From Mucilaginibacter pedocola (GTDB lineage Bacteria > Bacteroidota > Bacteroidia > Sphingobacteriales > Sphingobacteriaceae), in assembly GCF_002013915.1 (NCBI RefSeq), contig NZ_MBTF01000036.1, positions 186,001-250,000 on the forward strand: a DNA stretch of 64,000 nucleotides. Direction: 5' to 3'. The notes beneath the pieces were generated by a model. The model was not told the origin of the DNA. It searched no databases and was given only the letters and a program-made list of their open reading frames with translations. Below, piece by piece: positions 1-9,463 of the stretch. Every line of letters begins with the position of its first letter. Positions within the stretch are counted from its first letter, which is position 1. A program made the position numbers and the translations under genes.

Positions 1-3000
1 CCATCCACCACTTTGCCGGTTGTATCATCCTTCACTCCATCGGGCATGTACAATTCAACTATCATTGTCAAAGGCTCAAACTTTACAGGTACTACGGCGG
101 TCACGCTTGGCGGCAAGCCGGTGTTGTCGTTTACGGTTAGTTCGTCAACCCAAATAGTTGTTGTGCCGGGTACAGCCTCTGCGTCGGGCGATTTAACGGT
201 AACAAACGGCTCAGGAACGGTTACTAAAGCAGGGTTTGTGTTTGTAGAGCCAATTAAAAGGCCTGCTCTTACTTATGTAACACCACAAACCTTAACTGCC
301 GGAACTACAATATCACCCATCCTGCCATCCAACAGCAGCGACGCGATACCTTCGGGTACTTATGGCAGCACTACGGCCTTTGCCGGTGCCACAAATGCCG
401 GCGCAGCAAACGGCACCGGAGCAGCGGCTACCTTTAATGGGCCGGTAAGTATGGCAAAAGATGCATCGCTTAATATTTATGTAGCCGATGCAAAAAATAA
501 CCTGATCCGTAAGATCACCCCGGCGGGCGTGGTTACTACTTTTGCCGGTAGCGGTGTGGCAGGCTCGGCAAATGGCATAGGTACTGCGGCGAGCTTTAAC
601 AACCCCGTTGGCCTGTCTTCGGACCCGGCGGGTAACTTATACGTAGCAGATAAAGGCAATAACCTTATCCGCAAAATAACCCCGGACGGCGAAGTAACCA
701 CTTTTGCAGGCAGCCTTACTGCCGGTGCAGTAAATGCCACCGGTACGGCAGCAAGGTTTAATGCGCCGGTAGCAATAGCTACAGATGTTACCTCGAATAT
801 TTATGTGGCTGAAGAGGGTAATAACCTTATCAGGAAAATAACGCCGCTGGGTGTTGTAACTACCCTGGCCGGTAGCGGTGTTGCCGGCTTTGTAAACGGT
901 ACAGGTACCGAAGCATCCTTTAACAAGCCTGCAGGTTTGGCTGTTGACTTTAGCGGTTCGGTTTACGTTGCCGATCAGGCCAACAACGTTATACGGAAAA
1001 TATTAAAAACCGGTGTAGTGAGCACTTTTGCCGGTAGCGGAACTGCAGGCGCTGTAAACGGAACAGGCGAGGCGGCAAGCTTTAATGCTCCATATGGCCT
1101 TACTATTGATGACGGCGGCAGCTTGTATGTTGCCGACCAAACCAACCACCGTATAAGGAAGGTTAACATTTATGCACAGGTTACAACCATTGCCGGTGGC
1201 GCTGCCTCGGGCATAACAAATTCAATTGGCAGCACGGCGCAGTTTCAAACCCCGGTTGGCGTGGTCTTCGACGGAAAAGCTAACCTGTATGTTACCGATA
1301 GTGGCAATAACCTGGTGCGTAAAATAGCAATAACAGGGTATAGGTATACGCCAAGCTTGCCTGCAGGGCTTAGTTTATCGGTAACAACAGGCGTTATAAC
1401 AGGCACACCAACAACAGCAGGTACAAACACTTATTCCATAATTGGTTACAATGGTTACGGCAGTTCAACAGCAACGCTTGCCATTACCGTATTGCCGGCT
1501 CCTGCAGCCCCGGCAATTAGCTACAATGGCAATAAAACCTTCGTAGTTGATTCGGCCATTGAACCGGTAGTGCCTGCTAATTCCGGTGGGGCCATACCTG
1601 CCACAGTATTTGCACAAGTAAGTACAGTTGCCGGAAACGCCGGTGTAACAGGCGCTACCAATGGCACAGGCACGGCCGCCACGTTCAACGGGCCACGCGG
1701 GCTTTTGGTAGATACAGCAGGCAACTTATTTGTTACCGACGCGAATAACTTCCTTATCCGAAAAATTACACCTGCCGGCGTAGTTACCACTTATGCAGGT
1801 AGAGGCACAGCGGGGGCTACGGGCGGGGCGCTGCTATCTTCGAGCTTTAATAATGCAAAAGGTATTACCATGGACGTATATGGCAATATTTATATTGGTG
1901 ATACCGGTAACGAACGTATCCGGAAAATTACCCCCGAGGGTGCTGTTTCTACTTTTGTAGGTAGTAGCACAGCCGGTTTTGTTAACGCTGGTGGCACGGC
2001 CGCAAGGTTTAACTCGCCAAAAGGGGTGGCAACCGATGCGGCGGGTAATATTTTTGTGGCGGACCAGGGCAATTATGTAATTCGTAGAATTACCACAGGC
2101 AGCACGGTTAGCACATTTGCAGGCAGCGGCGTAAGCGGCAGCGCCAATGGTACAGGTACTGCAGCCAGCTTCAGCAGCCCGGTTGGCGTAGCGGTTGACG
2201 GAGCCAAAAATGTGTACGTTACCGATGGTGCCTTGTTGCGCAAAATTACTTCGGCTGGCGTAGTAACAACCCTGGCAGGCGGTGCAGCATCGCCGCAGGA
2301 CGGCACCGGCACAGCAGCCGGCTTTACAAACCTTACCGGCATATGTATAGACAGAAAAGGCAATTTATACGTTATAGATGTTTCGAAAATACGGAAGGTA
2401 ACACCGGCGGGCGTGGTTACTACCATTGCCGGCAGCAGCACAGATGGGGCAGTAAACGGCGTTGGCACGGCAGCCCTGTTTGGCAACCCATACGGTATTG
2501 CAACTGATAATAACGGATACCTGTATGTGGCTGATACTGATAACCAGCTTATCAGAAAAATTGCGATAAGCGGCTTTACAATTACCCCTGCATTGCCTGC
2601 TGGCCTCGTATTCGATTCGGCAACCGGAACAATTAGCGGTACGCCGGTTACGGCTCAGGCTGCTACAAGCTACCAGGTTACCGGCTATGGCCCAACAGGC
2701 AGCAGCACAACAACGCTTAGCATTGCCATAAATAACCCAACTGTGGTGAAGCCATTGCCGCCTGCGGTTAGCTATGCATCGCAAACGTATACCAAAAATG
2801 TGGGTATTTCGCCTTTAACTCCTTCTAACCCGGGCGGAGCGGTGCCTGCATCTACCTACGCGTTAGTTAGCAACTATGCCGGCGGTAGTACCCAAGGTTC
2901 TGCCGATGGGGCTGATACGCTGGCATCGTTTAAACAACTGGCGGGGCTGGCATCAGATACTTATGGTAATGTTTACGTTGCCGATAGGGGTAATAATAAA

Positions 3001-5556
3001 ATACGCAAAGTTACGCCGGGCGGTAATGTAGTTACAATTGCAGGTACGGGTGTGGCCGGGGCAACTAATGGTACGGCTGCAAGCGCAAGCTTCAACGCAC
3101 CATCGGGCCTTGTGGTAGATAATAGCGGGAACATATACGTAGCCGATGCTAATAACAACATGCTGCGCAAAATAACCGCGGCAGGCGTAGTAAGCACATT
3201 TGCAAGCGGGCTTAATTACCCTACAGATGTTGCTATAGACAATGCCGGCAACTTGTTTGTTGCCGAAGGTGGTGGCACTACAATTAAGAAAATTACACCG
3301 GCAGGCGTGGTAAGCACATTTGCAAATGGTTTCCAATCGCCGTTTGGCGTGGCTGTTGATGCTGCCAACTACGTTTATGTAGCCGACTTTAATATGCGGA
3401 TATATAAAGTAAGCCCAACCGGTGTTGTAACGGTGTTGGCCGGCAGCGGTGCCACAGGTGCCGCTAACGGAATTGGTACGGTAGCAAGCTTTAGTAACCC
3501 CAACGGTTTAAAAGTTGATGCCGCAGGCAACGTCTACGTGGCCGACACCGATAACAGGCTTGTGCGTAAAATAACCGCAGCAGGCGTTGTTACAACCCTT
3601 GCGGGTAGCGGTGCAAGCACTTCTATTAACGGGGTGGGCACAGCAGCCAGCTTCAGGGCGCCATACGGCATAGCGCTTGACGCAAAAGGTAATTTGATAG
3701 TATCTGAGCAAAGCGGTACCCGCCTACGCAAAATATCTATCAGTGGGTACGATCTCAACCCGGCTTTACCTGCCGGCCTGAGCTTTGATTATGCTACCGG
3801 TATAATAAGCGGAACACCAACTGCTGTTACGCCAAAAACTACTTATACCATATTGGCAGGTAACGCGGGTGGTTCAAGCACATCGGTATTTGATATTACC
3901 GTTAATGATGCCTTTAATGCTAATGCTGCGCCAATTATTAGCTATGCATCGCCAATGTTCACTAAAAATGTGGCCATTACTCCGCTGGCACCTAATAATG
4001 CAGGTGGCGCTGTTCCGGCTACAGCGTTTGCAACGGTAAGCACTTATGCAGGCAGCTCGTTATCGGGCTCCGCAGACGGAGCTGCTACCGCGGCCAAGTT
4101 TAAGAATCCATCGGGCGCTGCGTTTGACCACGCCGGCAACTTGTTTATAGTTGATATTGGCGGGCACGTTATCCGCAAAATAGCCCCAGACGGTACTGTG
4201 GTTACTTTTGCAGGCAACGGCGCGGCCGGCGCGGTAAATGCTACAGGTACGGCAGCAAGGTTTAGTTACCCGGTTGGCGTAGCAATTGATGCAAATGATA
4301 ACTTGTTTATTACCGATAGGAACAACCAGTTGATACGCAAAGTAACGCCGGCCGGTGTGGTAACTACCTACGCGGGTAACGGCACTATAGGTGCTGCGAA
4401 TGGTAACCGCACGGTAGCAACATTCTCGTATCCTACAGGTATAACCATTGATGCAGCAGGCAATTTATACGTTGCCGATTCATCTAACGGGTTGATACGT
4501 AAAATAACCCCGGCGGGTATTGTAAGCACGCTGGCAGGTAGTGGCGTGGTTGGTTCGGCAGATGGGGTAGGCACGGCCGCCAGCTTTAACGATCCGCGTG
4601 GCATTGCGGTTGATAGCGCCGGTACGGTTTACGTTTCCGAATATGGCTCGCACCGCATACGCAAAATAAGCCCTGCGGGCGTAGTTAGTACCTACGCAGG
4701 TAGCGGCACAGGTGGTACCACCAATGGCGATAGTACCAGCGCATCGTTCCTGAACCCGGTTGGCCTTGCTGTTGACCGCCTGAACAACCTGTATGTAGCC
4801 GATTATGGAAACTCGCTTATCCGTAAAATTACGCCGACCGGTATGGTATCTACCCTTGCAGGTAAGGCCAATGCATCGGTTAATACAACAGATGCTGTGG
4901 GCACAGCAGCAACTTTCTACCAGCCGTATGCACTCACCATTGATGCAGGCGGCAGCTTGTTTGTTGCCGATTATGGCAGCCACCGTGTACGCAAAGTGCT
5001 AACCAAAGGCTATGCACTTAACCCAACACCGGCCTTACCGGCGGGCCTGAGCTTTAATGCTACTACAGGTACCTTTACCGGCACGCCAACTACCGTAACC
5101 GCAGCAACAGCGTATACTGTTTCAGCTTACAATAACTTCGGTAGCAGCACGGCAACATTTAACATAACGGTTAGCAACCCGCCAACTATGGCTGCATCGC
5201 CGGCTAAAACTGCCGATAAAATAACCGTTGTGCAGTCGGAGGCAAAAGCCGACCCTGAGCTTGGTATGGCCGGGCCAAAACTTAATCCTGCATTATCGCC
5301 CAACGGCGACGGCGTAAACGACGTGTTGAGGATAGATAATATTGAGAACTATCCCGATAACCGTGTGATGCTGATGGACAAGAATGGCAAGAGTGTTTAC
5401 GAAGTTTCGGGCTACGATAACAGCAATAAGGTTTTTGATGGCCACGCTGGTAAGAGCGGGGTATTGCTGCCCGCAGGCACCTATTTTTACATGGTTGAAT
5501 ACCGCGTAAAAGGCGAACTGAAACGCAAGACCGGGTACTTTGTAATTAAGTATTAA
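1..5556 (+). CDS. NHL-repeat multi-propeller surface protein with T9SS-type C-terminal domain (5' partial)
   Basis: The reading frame is open from base 1, so the true start lies upstream of the window. Seen in order: an IPT/TIG-like Ig fold (about residues 1-80 of the visible part), then four blocks, each holding six NHL-type repeats (blade consensus IRKITPAGVVTTFAGSG, then NGTGTAASF..P.G, then GNLYVAD) and each closed by a putative Ig domain (LPAGLS...GTPT). The protein ends with a gliding-motility-associated CHU_C domain (LSPNGDGVNDVL near the C-terminus). In this family that domain marks type IX secretion and cell-surface anchoring or release. Six NHL repeats normally close one beta-propeller, so I infer four propellers in a row, a likely ligand- or polysaccharide-binding exoprotein. 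Enzymatic activity is not evident. Confidence 0.9.
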   Translation, partial: PSTTLPVVSSFTPSGMYNSTIIVKGSNFTGTTAVTLGGKPVLSFTVSSSTQIVVVPGTASASGDLTVTNGSGTVTKAGFVFVEPIKRPALTYVTPQTLTAGTTISPILPSNSSDAIPSGTYGSTTAFAGATNAGAANGTGAAATFNGPVSMAKDASLNIYVADAKNNLIRKITPAGVVTTFAGSGVAGSANGIGTAASFNNPVGLSSDPAGNLYVADKGNNLIRKITPDGEVTTFAGSLTAGAVNATGTAARFNAPVAIATDVTSNIYVAEEGNNLIRKITPLGVVTTLAGSGVAGFVNGTGTEASFNKPAGLAVDFSGSVYVADQANNVIRKILKTGVVSTFAGSGTAGAVNGTGEAASFNAPYGLTIDDGGSLYVADQTNHRIRKVNIYAQVTTIAGGAASGITNSIGSTAQFQTPVGVVFDGKANLYVTDSGNNLVRKIAITGYRYTPSLPAGLSLSVTTGVITGTPTTAGTNTYSIIGYNGYGSSTATLAITVLPAPAAPAISYNGNKTFVVDSAIEPVVPANSGGAIPATVFAQVSTVAGNAGVTGATNGTGTAATFNGPRGLLVDTAGNLFVTDANNFLIRKITPAGVVTTYAGRGTAGATGGALLSSSFNNAKGITMDVYGNIYIGDTGNERIRKITPEGAVSTFVGSSTAGFVNAGGTAARFNSPKGVATDAAGNIFVADQGNYVIRRITTGSTVSTFAGSGVSGSANGTGTAASFSSPVGVAVDGAKNVYVTDGALLRKITSAGVVTTLAGGAASPQDGTGTAAGFTNLTGICIDRKGNLYVIDVSKIRKVTPAGVVTTIAGSSTDGAVNGVGTAALFGNPYGIATDNNGYLYVADTDNQLIRKIAISGFTITPALPAGLVFDSATGTISGTPVTAQAATSYQVTGYGPTGSSTTTLSIAINNPTVVKPLPPAVSYASQTYTKNVGISPLTPSNPGGAVPASTYALVSNYAGGSTQGSADGADTLASFKQLAGLASDTYGNVYVADRGNNKIRKVTPGGNVVTIAGTGVAGATNGTAASASFNAPSGLVVDNSGNIYVADANNNMLRKITAAGVVSTFASGLNYPTDVAIDNAGNLFVAEGGGTTIKKITPAGVVSTFANGFQSPFGVAVDAANYVYVADFNMRIYKVSPTGVVTVLAGSGATGAANGIGTVASFSNPNGLKVDAAGNVYVADTDNRLVRKITAAGVVTTLAGSGASTSINGVGTAASFRAPYGIALDAKGNLIVSEQSGTRLRKISISGYDLNPALPAGLSFDYATGIISGTPTAVTPKTTYTILAGNAGGSSTSVFDITVNDAFNANAAPIISYASPMFTKNVAITPLAPNNAGGAVPATAFATVSTYAGSSLSGSADGAATAAKFKNPSGAAFDHAGNLFIVDIGGHVIRKIAPDGTVVTFAGNGAAGAVNATGTAARFSYPVGVAIDANDNLFITDRNNQLIRKVTPAGVVTTYAGNGTIGAANGNRTVATFSYPTGITIDAAGNLYVADSSNGLIRKITPAGIVSTLAGSGVVGSADGVGTAASFNDPRGIAVDSAGTVYVSEYGSHRIRKISPAGVVSTYAGSGTGGTTNGDSTSASFLNPVGLAVDRLNNLYVADYGNSLIRKITPTGMVSTLAGKANASVNTTDAVGTAATFYQPYALTIDAGGSLFVADYGSHRVRKVLTKGYALNPTPALPAGLSFNATTGTFTGTPTTVTAATAYTVSAYNNFGSSTATFNITVSNPPTMAASPAKTADKITVVQSEAKADPELGMAGPKLNPALSPNGDGVNDVLRIDNIENYPDNRVMLMDKNGKSVYEVSGYDNSNKVFDGHAGKSGVLLPAGTYFYMVEYRVKGELKRKTGYFVIKY

Positions 5557-5682
5557 TGAAGCAGTATACCGGGTGTTGAGATAATTAACCCGGTTGTTTT
5601 ACTGTATTTAAACGTATATTTAAATGCCAATGCTGGCCACACTGCAATAGCAAGTGTGGCCGGCTTTTATAAACCAATTTTT

Positions 5683-6189
5683 ATGATAAAATACCTCTTA
5701 GCGGGCTTGTTGTTATTTGCAGGTTACACAAAAGCGCAAAGCATTAACGAAGCAACGGGTTCGCGCATGTCCGAAGCCGATGCCCAAAAGATATTAGAAC
5801 ACCATAACGCTGTGCGTAAAGAGGTGGGCAGCCCACCGCTTACCTGGAGCAAAGAATTGGCAGCAATAGCCCAGCAGTGGGCCGACCACCTGGCCGAAAC
5901 CAATAGCTTTCAGCACAGCCAAACCAAGTATGGCGAAAACCTTTTTATGGGCACAGCCAGCTACTACAGTAATTTAAGCGCGTCCGAATCTTGGTACGAG
6001 GAAAAGAAAAAATACACTTACGGCAAAATATCTATGGATAATTTTTCTGCAACCGGCCACTACACCCAAATGGTTTGGAAAAACACCACCCAGGTAGGCG
6101 TTGGGGTAGCTATATCAGCTAAAGGCGACAGGTATGTGGTAGCCAACTATTCGCCGAGTGGGAATTATATAGGGGAGGTACCGTATTGA
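5683..6189 (+). CDS. secreted CAP (SCP/PR-1) domain protein
   Basis: A 168-aa protein starting at ATG 5683, where a signal peptide begins (MIKYLLAGLLLFAGYTKAQ). A GTG 27 nt upstream in frame would add residues that break the signal. The mature part is a CAP domain: HHNAVRKEVG, the HSQTKYGENLF segment and GHYTQMVW supply the usual His/Glu/His cavity residues. CAP proteins are extracellular. Bacterial members have been linked to lipid binding and cell-wall or host interaction, but the exact role is unknown. It follows the NHL protein by about 130 nt on the same strand and may be a separate transcript. It belongs to the host chromosome, outside the inserted element. Confidence 0.88.
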   Translation: MIKYLLAGLLLFAGYTKAQSINEATGSRMSEADAQKILEHHNAVRKEVGSPPLTWSKELAAIAQQWADHLAETNSFQHSQTKYGENLFMGTASYYSNLSASESWYEEKKKYTYGKISMDNFSATGHYTQMVWKNTTQVGVGVAISAKGDRYVVANYSPSGNYIGEVPY

Positions 6190-6245
6190 TAGGAACAGGT
6201 AGGCTACAATTTAACAGCGGCTTGTTTAACTTTCCAGCTTGACCC

Positions 6246-6268
6246 GTTTAAACATTGTTTTAACAAAA
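6246..6268 (+). repeat. 23-bp direct repeat, left copy
   Basis: An exact 23-base match to 7097-7119 (GTTTAAAC followed by ATTGTTTTAACAAAA), in the same orientation. This copy lies outside the tRNA fragment that marks the element end; the other lies between that fragment and the integrase. Confidence 0.8.
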
Positions 6269-6275
6269 ATAAAAA

Positions 6276-6303
6276 AGCCTGTTACGATTTCTCATAACAG
6301 GCT
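6276..6303 (-). terminator. rho-independent terminator (minus strand)
   Basis: Nine-base arms AGCCTGTTA / TAACAGGCT with a 10-nt loop. On the minus strand the hairpin is followed by a T-rich run (the A run at 6265-6275), so it fits the end of the minus-strand gene at 6395-6868. Confidence 0.75.
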
Positions 6304-6394
6304 GATTGGTAAGTAGCCCACACCGGGCAAATTTCGAACTATATTATTGGTGAGTTATCTCGTTGGGCCAAATTTGCATCATTATACATAACGC

Positions 6395-6868
6395 TTAATT
6401 AAAGCTATCTCTGTCTGTGATTCGTGGTGGTATACTTTTGAGGTCTTCAAGTTTTGAGCCTTTTCCCAGCATTTGATTTGCGGCCCTGAAATCACCGCTA
6501 TGAAATAAAACTTTCATGATATCTCTGCCAACATAAGTGTCCCAGTTGTTATTTATTACGGTAAGCATTTCATTGAAAATGATAGAGTCTGAAAAGTTAA
6601 ATTGTTTATCCTTTCCGTTTTTGTTTACGACAATATAAAACTCAGAATATTGGATCTCGGGTAGAAATATTCGACAAAATACATGAGGGATAAATAAGTA
6701 AAGCATTAAAGTATCATTTTTATTATCCGTAAGTTTTTCAATTTCATCTGCAATTCTGTCTGGATCTTGATAGTTTAAAAAATAAATATCTACTGCTTTT
6801 TCGATCATACCTTTATAAATCGATTGCCCATCTTTATTTTGGCCAAATAAGTTTCGTAGAAATTTCAT
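6395..6868 (-). CDS. hypothetical protein
   Basis: A 157-aa protein I do not recognise. I take the start at 6868 (MKFLRNLFGQ). A longer frame reaches 7021 but would run through the tRNA fragment and its terminator, so those 51 residues are not credible. The protein has no signal peptide or membrane helix; it is mixed charged and aromatic (DTLMLYLFIPHVFCRIFLP in the middle). It lies directly downstream of the tRNA fragment on the same strand and ends before a good terminator. It is probably host DNA or a remnant of an earlier insertion at this tRNA. Confidence 0.65.
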   Translation of the reverse strand: MKFLRNLFGQNKDGQSIYKGMIEKAVDIYFLNYQDPDRIADEIEKLTDNKNDTLMLYLFIPHVFCRIFLPEIQYSEFYIVVNKNGKDKQFNFSDSIIFNEMLTVINNNWDTYVGRDIMKVLFHSGDFRAANQMLGKGSKLEDLKSIPPRITDRDSFN

Positions 6869-6911
6869 GACGTCGTATTTGAAGTAAAAGTAAAAAATGT
6901 GATCCAAATAA

Positions 6912-6941
6912 AAATCCCATAACTGATCAGCTATGGGATTT
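6912..6941 (-). terminator. terminator downstream of tRNA fragment
   Basis: Ten-base arms AAATCCCATA / TATGGGATTT around a 10-nt loop. On the minus strand it is followed by TTTTTATTTGG. It sits just past the 3' end of the tRNA fragment and probably terminated the original tRNA transcript. Confidence 0.7.
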
Positions 6942-6949
6942 ACAAAGAG

Positions 6950-6991
6950 TAGCGGGGAGCAGGATCGAACTGCCGACCTTAGGGTTATGAA
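6950..6991 (-). other. tRNA (CAT anticodon) 3' fragment: probable attL of the integrative element
   Basis: Read on the minus strand, the sequence gives a tRNA 3' half: anticodon loop TTCATAA, stem strand CCCTA, variable loop AGGTC, T-arm GGCAG-TTCGATC-CTGCT, acceptor strand CCCCGCT and a discriminator A. The 5' half is missing: beyond the loop the bases (TAGTT, then AT-rich DNA) do not form the rest of a tRNA. A tRNA 3' end next to a tyrosine integrase gene is the classic remnant left by site-specific integration, with recombination in the anticodon region. The intact tRNA-Met or tRNA-Ile(CAT) should lie at the far end of the element, beyond 64000. Confidence 0.8.
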
Positions 6992-7096
6992 AACTACGCT
7001 ATATGTTTTTAAGTGGTTCAATATGGCTTAAAATGGCATTTAAAGCTGTTTTTAACAACAGATGATATCACCACATTTCATATAGAACCACCCATT

Positions 7097-7119
7097 GTTT
7101 AAACATTGTTTTAACAAAA
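7097..7119 (+). repeat. 23-bp direct repeat, right copy (upstream of integrase)
   Basis: Identical to 6246-6268. It lies 55 nt upstream of the integrase start and is preceded by GAACCACCCATT, which resembles GAACCACCTATTGTTTTAAA at about 48651. Placement suggests an integrase arm site or a regulatory site. Confidence 0.75.
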
Positions 7120-7173
7120 CAGGTAGCTTTACTCCCATGGTTGGCCAGCCATTTAACTTAAATTTTTTAAGAA

Positions 7174-8448
7174 ATGGCAACCGTAGATTTCTACATTTGG
7201 AAGCGTCCGTCTAAAGACGGCAAGTATCCGATCTCCGTACGTATTACGATTAATCGGAAACCCTCTTACATCATGACTGGTCAAAAGCTTGACGACTTAA
7301 GCCAGTGGGATGCTAAAGCGCAACGCGTTAAAAAATCACATCCTAATTCCTCACGACTAAATAATTTCCTTCTTAGCGAGTTAGCCAAAGCTAACGATAA
7401 AGCGCTAGAGTTGGAAACCAAAACACACGTTTCCGCCAAAGAGGTGAAACACAGTTTAAAGCCCGTCGAAGAAAAGCCTATCTATTTCGCAGAGGTGGCA
7501 AACCAATACTTAAAAGAGCAGGAAGATCTTGGCAATTATGATGTGCAGAAAACCGACAGGGCGAGGCTTAAACGTTTTTATGAATTTGCGAAAGAGGGTA
7601 TGGTTACATTCAAAGAGATCAGTGTAGATTTTCTACAGCGCTATCTTATTTTCTTGAAGAAGGCCAAGAAGTTTCGGTACAACGAGAACAGCGCGATAAA
7701 GCCGCTAAGTGAAAGAACAATTACTAATCATTTGATTGTTGTCCGTACAATATACAATAGAGCGATTACCGCGAAAATTGCCAGCCAAGACGACTATCCG
7801 TTCGGCGCAGATGGTAAGATTGCCATTAAGCTTGTTGATTCAGCCAAAATCGGCTTAGAAGAAGCTGAAATCAAAAAGCTCGAAACATTGGACCTATCGG
7901 CATTTCCTCCTATTTATAACGATGCGCGAAATATATGGCTCATGGAGTTTTATTTCGCAGGAATGCGGGTGACCGACTGTTTGCTACTTTCCTGGACAGC
8001 GTTTCAAAATGGTCGGCTGTATTATCAGATGTCAAAAAATGGCGAGCACGGTACAGTTAAAGTACCGATGAAAGCCTTAGAAATACTTGATCAATATTCG
8101 TCAAGTAAGGGCGATTTAGAGCATAACAAACACAATTTGGTGTTTCCATTATTAAGGGATTTGCCAACACTCGATGACAGATTTGAGTTGAGACGAAAAA
8201 TCGCTTTTGCAGTAAGGAGATTAAACGAGGCGATGGAAAAGATCATGCCGATGATTGGCAGCAGCAAGAATGGCTCACAACACAAAGCACGGCACTCATT
8301 CGCCCAGCGTGCAGAAGATAAAGAAATACACCCTAAGGTCCTGCAAGGTTTGTATCGCCATGAGTCGATACTTACCACAATGAAGTATCAATCAAATTTC
8401 TCGCATAAAAAGGCGGATCAGGCTATTGATGCAGTACTGGAATTTTAA
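7174..8448 (+). CDS. tyrosine-type site-specific integrase
   Basis: A 424-aa recombinase of the Bacteroidetes phage-integrase type: N-terminal arm-binding domain (about 1-95), SAM-like core-binding domain (about 100-200) and a C-terminal catalytic domain. Catalytic residues visible: Arg in GMRVTD, Lys in SKNGEHGT, HxxR in HKARHS, His in YRHES and the nucleophile Tyr in MKYQS. It is complete and should catalyse integration and excision of the element at the adjacent tRNA. It lies 180 nt inside the tRNA fragment, the normal place for a left-end integrase. The 23-bp repeat and an imperfect palindrome (ATGGTTGGCCAGCCAT, 7137-7152) lie upstream. Confidence 0.95.
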   Translation: MATVDFYIWKRPSKDGKYPISVRITINRKPSYIMTGQKLDDLSQWDAKAQRVKKSHPNSSRLNNFLLSELAKANDKALELETKTHVSAKEVKHSLKPVEEKPIYFAEVANQYLKEQEDLGNYDVQKTDRARLKRFYEFAKEGMVTFKEISVDFLQRYLIFLKKAKKFRYNENSAIKPLSERTITNHLIVVRTIYNRAITAKIASQDDYPFGADGKIAIKLVDSAKIGLEEAEIKKLETLDLSAFPPIYNDARNIWLMEFYFAGMRVTDCLLLSWTAFQNGRLYYQMSKNGEHGTVKVPMKALEILDQYSSSKGDLEHNKHNLVFPLLRDLPTLDDRFELRRKIAFAVRRLNEAMEKIMPMIGSSKNGSQHKARHSFAQRAEDKEIHPKVLQGLYRHESILTTMKYQSNFSHKKADQAIDAVLEF

Positions 8449-8568
8449 GTAAATTACATCGGTTATTTAAAACATAAATCTTTTATAGCGTTTGATTAGT
8501 TGACCAAGCGTATGTGAGATCGGGTATGGCTAACCTGTTAAATAGTAGTCCTAATTAACCGTTACATC

Positions 8569-9456
8569 ATGTTGTTAAAAAAACAGATTTCCGTAAATTA
8601 CTTTATAAACTTGATAAAATGGGACGTGCTGGCCATCGTTGTTTACGCAACGCTGGTCGGCTCACTCGATCATGTTGCTTTTCTTAAGGATATATCTATA
8701 CCGCTTAGCATTTCAGCGTTGATAGCTACGTTGCTATCGCTGCTACTAGCTTTTCGAACATCCCAATCGTACGAACGATGGTGGGAAGCCCGTACTATTT
8801 GGGGGGCAATTGTCAATGATAGCCGTACATTGATACGCCAGCTTATTTTGTTCATTCCTGAAGATACGAAGAAGCAAGAATATATAAGAAGTTTTGCCAG
8901 TCGTCAGGCTATTTGGTGTTATGCACTGTCGGAGAATCTTCGGAAAGTATCGTTTTCAGAAAAGGTGAACGCTTTTTTTAGCAAGTTGGGTAAAGACAGC
9001 GATAACCGCCCCAATTTAATCCTTAGCCAACATGCCGAAGAATTAGCGAATATTGGCATGGCTTATAATTTGAACGCCAACAAATTAGTGCAGATCGATG
9101 CAACGATAGCTCGCTTGACCGATTCCATGGGTAAATGCGAGCGTATCAAGAACACCGTGCTTCCGCGTTCGTACAGCATGCTTATCCACTTTCTCATCTA
9201 TGTGCTAATGACAATGTTGCCTTTTGGTTTGGAGGATAATCACTGGATCATAGAGATTGTTATAACCACGATTGTCCCGGTACTATTCATTGCTATAGAG
9301 CGCACAGCTATTTTAATGCAGGACCCGTTTGAAAACAAACCGACCGACACGCCAATGACTACCTTATCAGCAACTATTGAGCGTAACCTGATGGAAATGT
9401 CAGGACAGCCAGCACCTGCGACCGCAGTTAACTCGGCAGATTATTATATCATGTAG
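8569..9456 (+). CDS. bestrophin-family (UPF0187) anion channel
   Basis: A 295-aa inner-membrane protein. The N-terminal half has transmembrane segments (DVLAIVVYATLVGSL; ISALIATLLSLLLAF) followed by the family signature FRTSQSYERWWEAR and WGAIVNDSRTLIRQ. A second membrane pair lies near residue 205-245 (LIHFLIYVLMTMLPFGL). Bacterial bestrophins form pentameric ion channels; chloride or other ion selectivity cannot be told from here. It stands alone on the plus strand, convergent with the porin operon, with only 7 nt between the two stop codons. Length is normal for the family. Confidence 0.9.
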   Translation: MLLKKQISVNYFINLIKWDVLAIVVYATLVGSLDHVAFLKDISIPLSISALIATLLSLLLAFRTSQSYERWWEARTIWGAIVNDSRTLIRQLILFIPEDTKKQEYIRSFASRQAIWCYALSENLRKVSFSEKVNAFFSKLGKDSDNRPNLILSQHAEELANIGMAYNLNANKLVQIDATIARLTDSMGKCERIKNTVLPRSYSMLIHFLIYVLMTMLPFGLEDNHWIIEIVITTIVPVLFIAIERTAILMQDPFENKPTDTPMTTLSATIERNLMEMSGQPAPATAVNSADYYIM

Positions 9457-9463
9457 CTAGTTA

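Noticed and set aside
400..5000. Regular DNA repeats that could suggest a CRISPR array or tandem repeat locus
   Set aside because: The periodicity follows codons of NHL blades, with diverged bases and no constant repeat/spacer lengths.
477..5002. Many minus-strand and alternate-frame open frames of 60-170 aa across the NHL gene
   Set aside because: They are shadows of the repeated, stop-poor NHL coding sequence; they lack start signals and family resemblance.
6311..6380. A possible second tRNA remnant (TAGCCCACACCGGGCAAATTT region)
   Set aside because: No T-arm, anticodon arm or acceptor pairing could be made; the resemblance is too weak.
6869..7021. N-terminal extension of the 6395-6868 gene
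   Set aside because: It would be encoded by the tRNA fragment and its terminator on the same strand.
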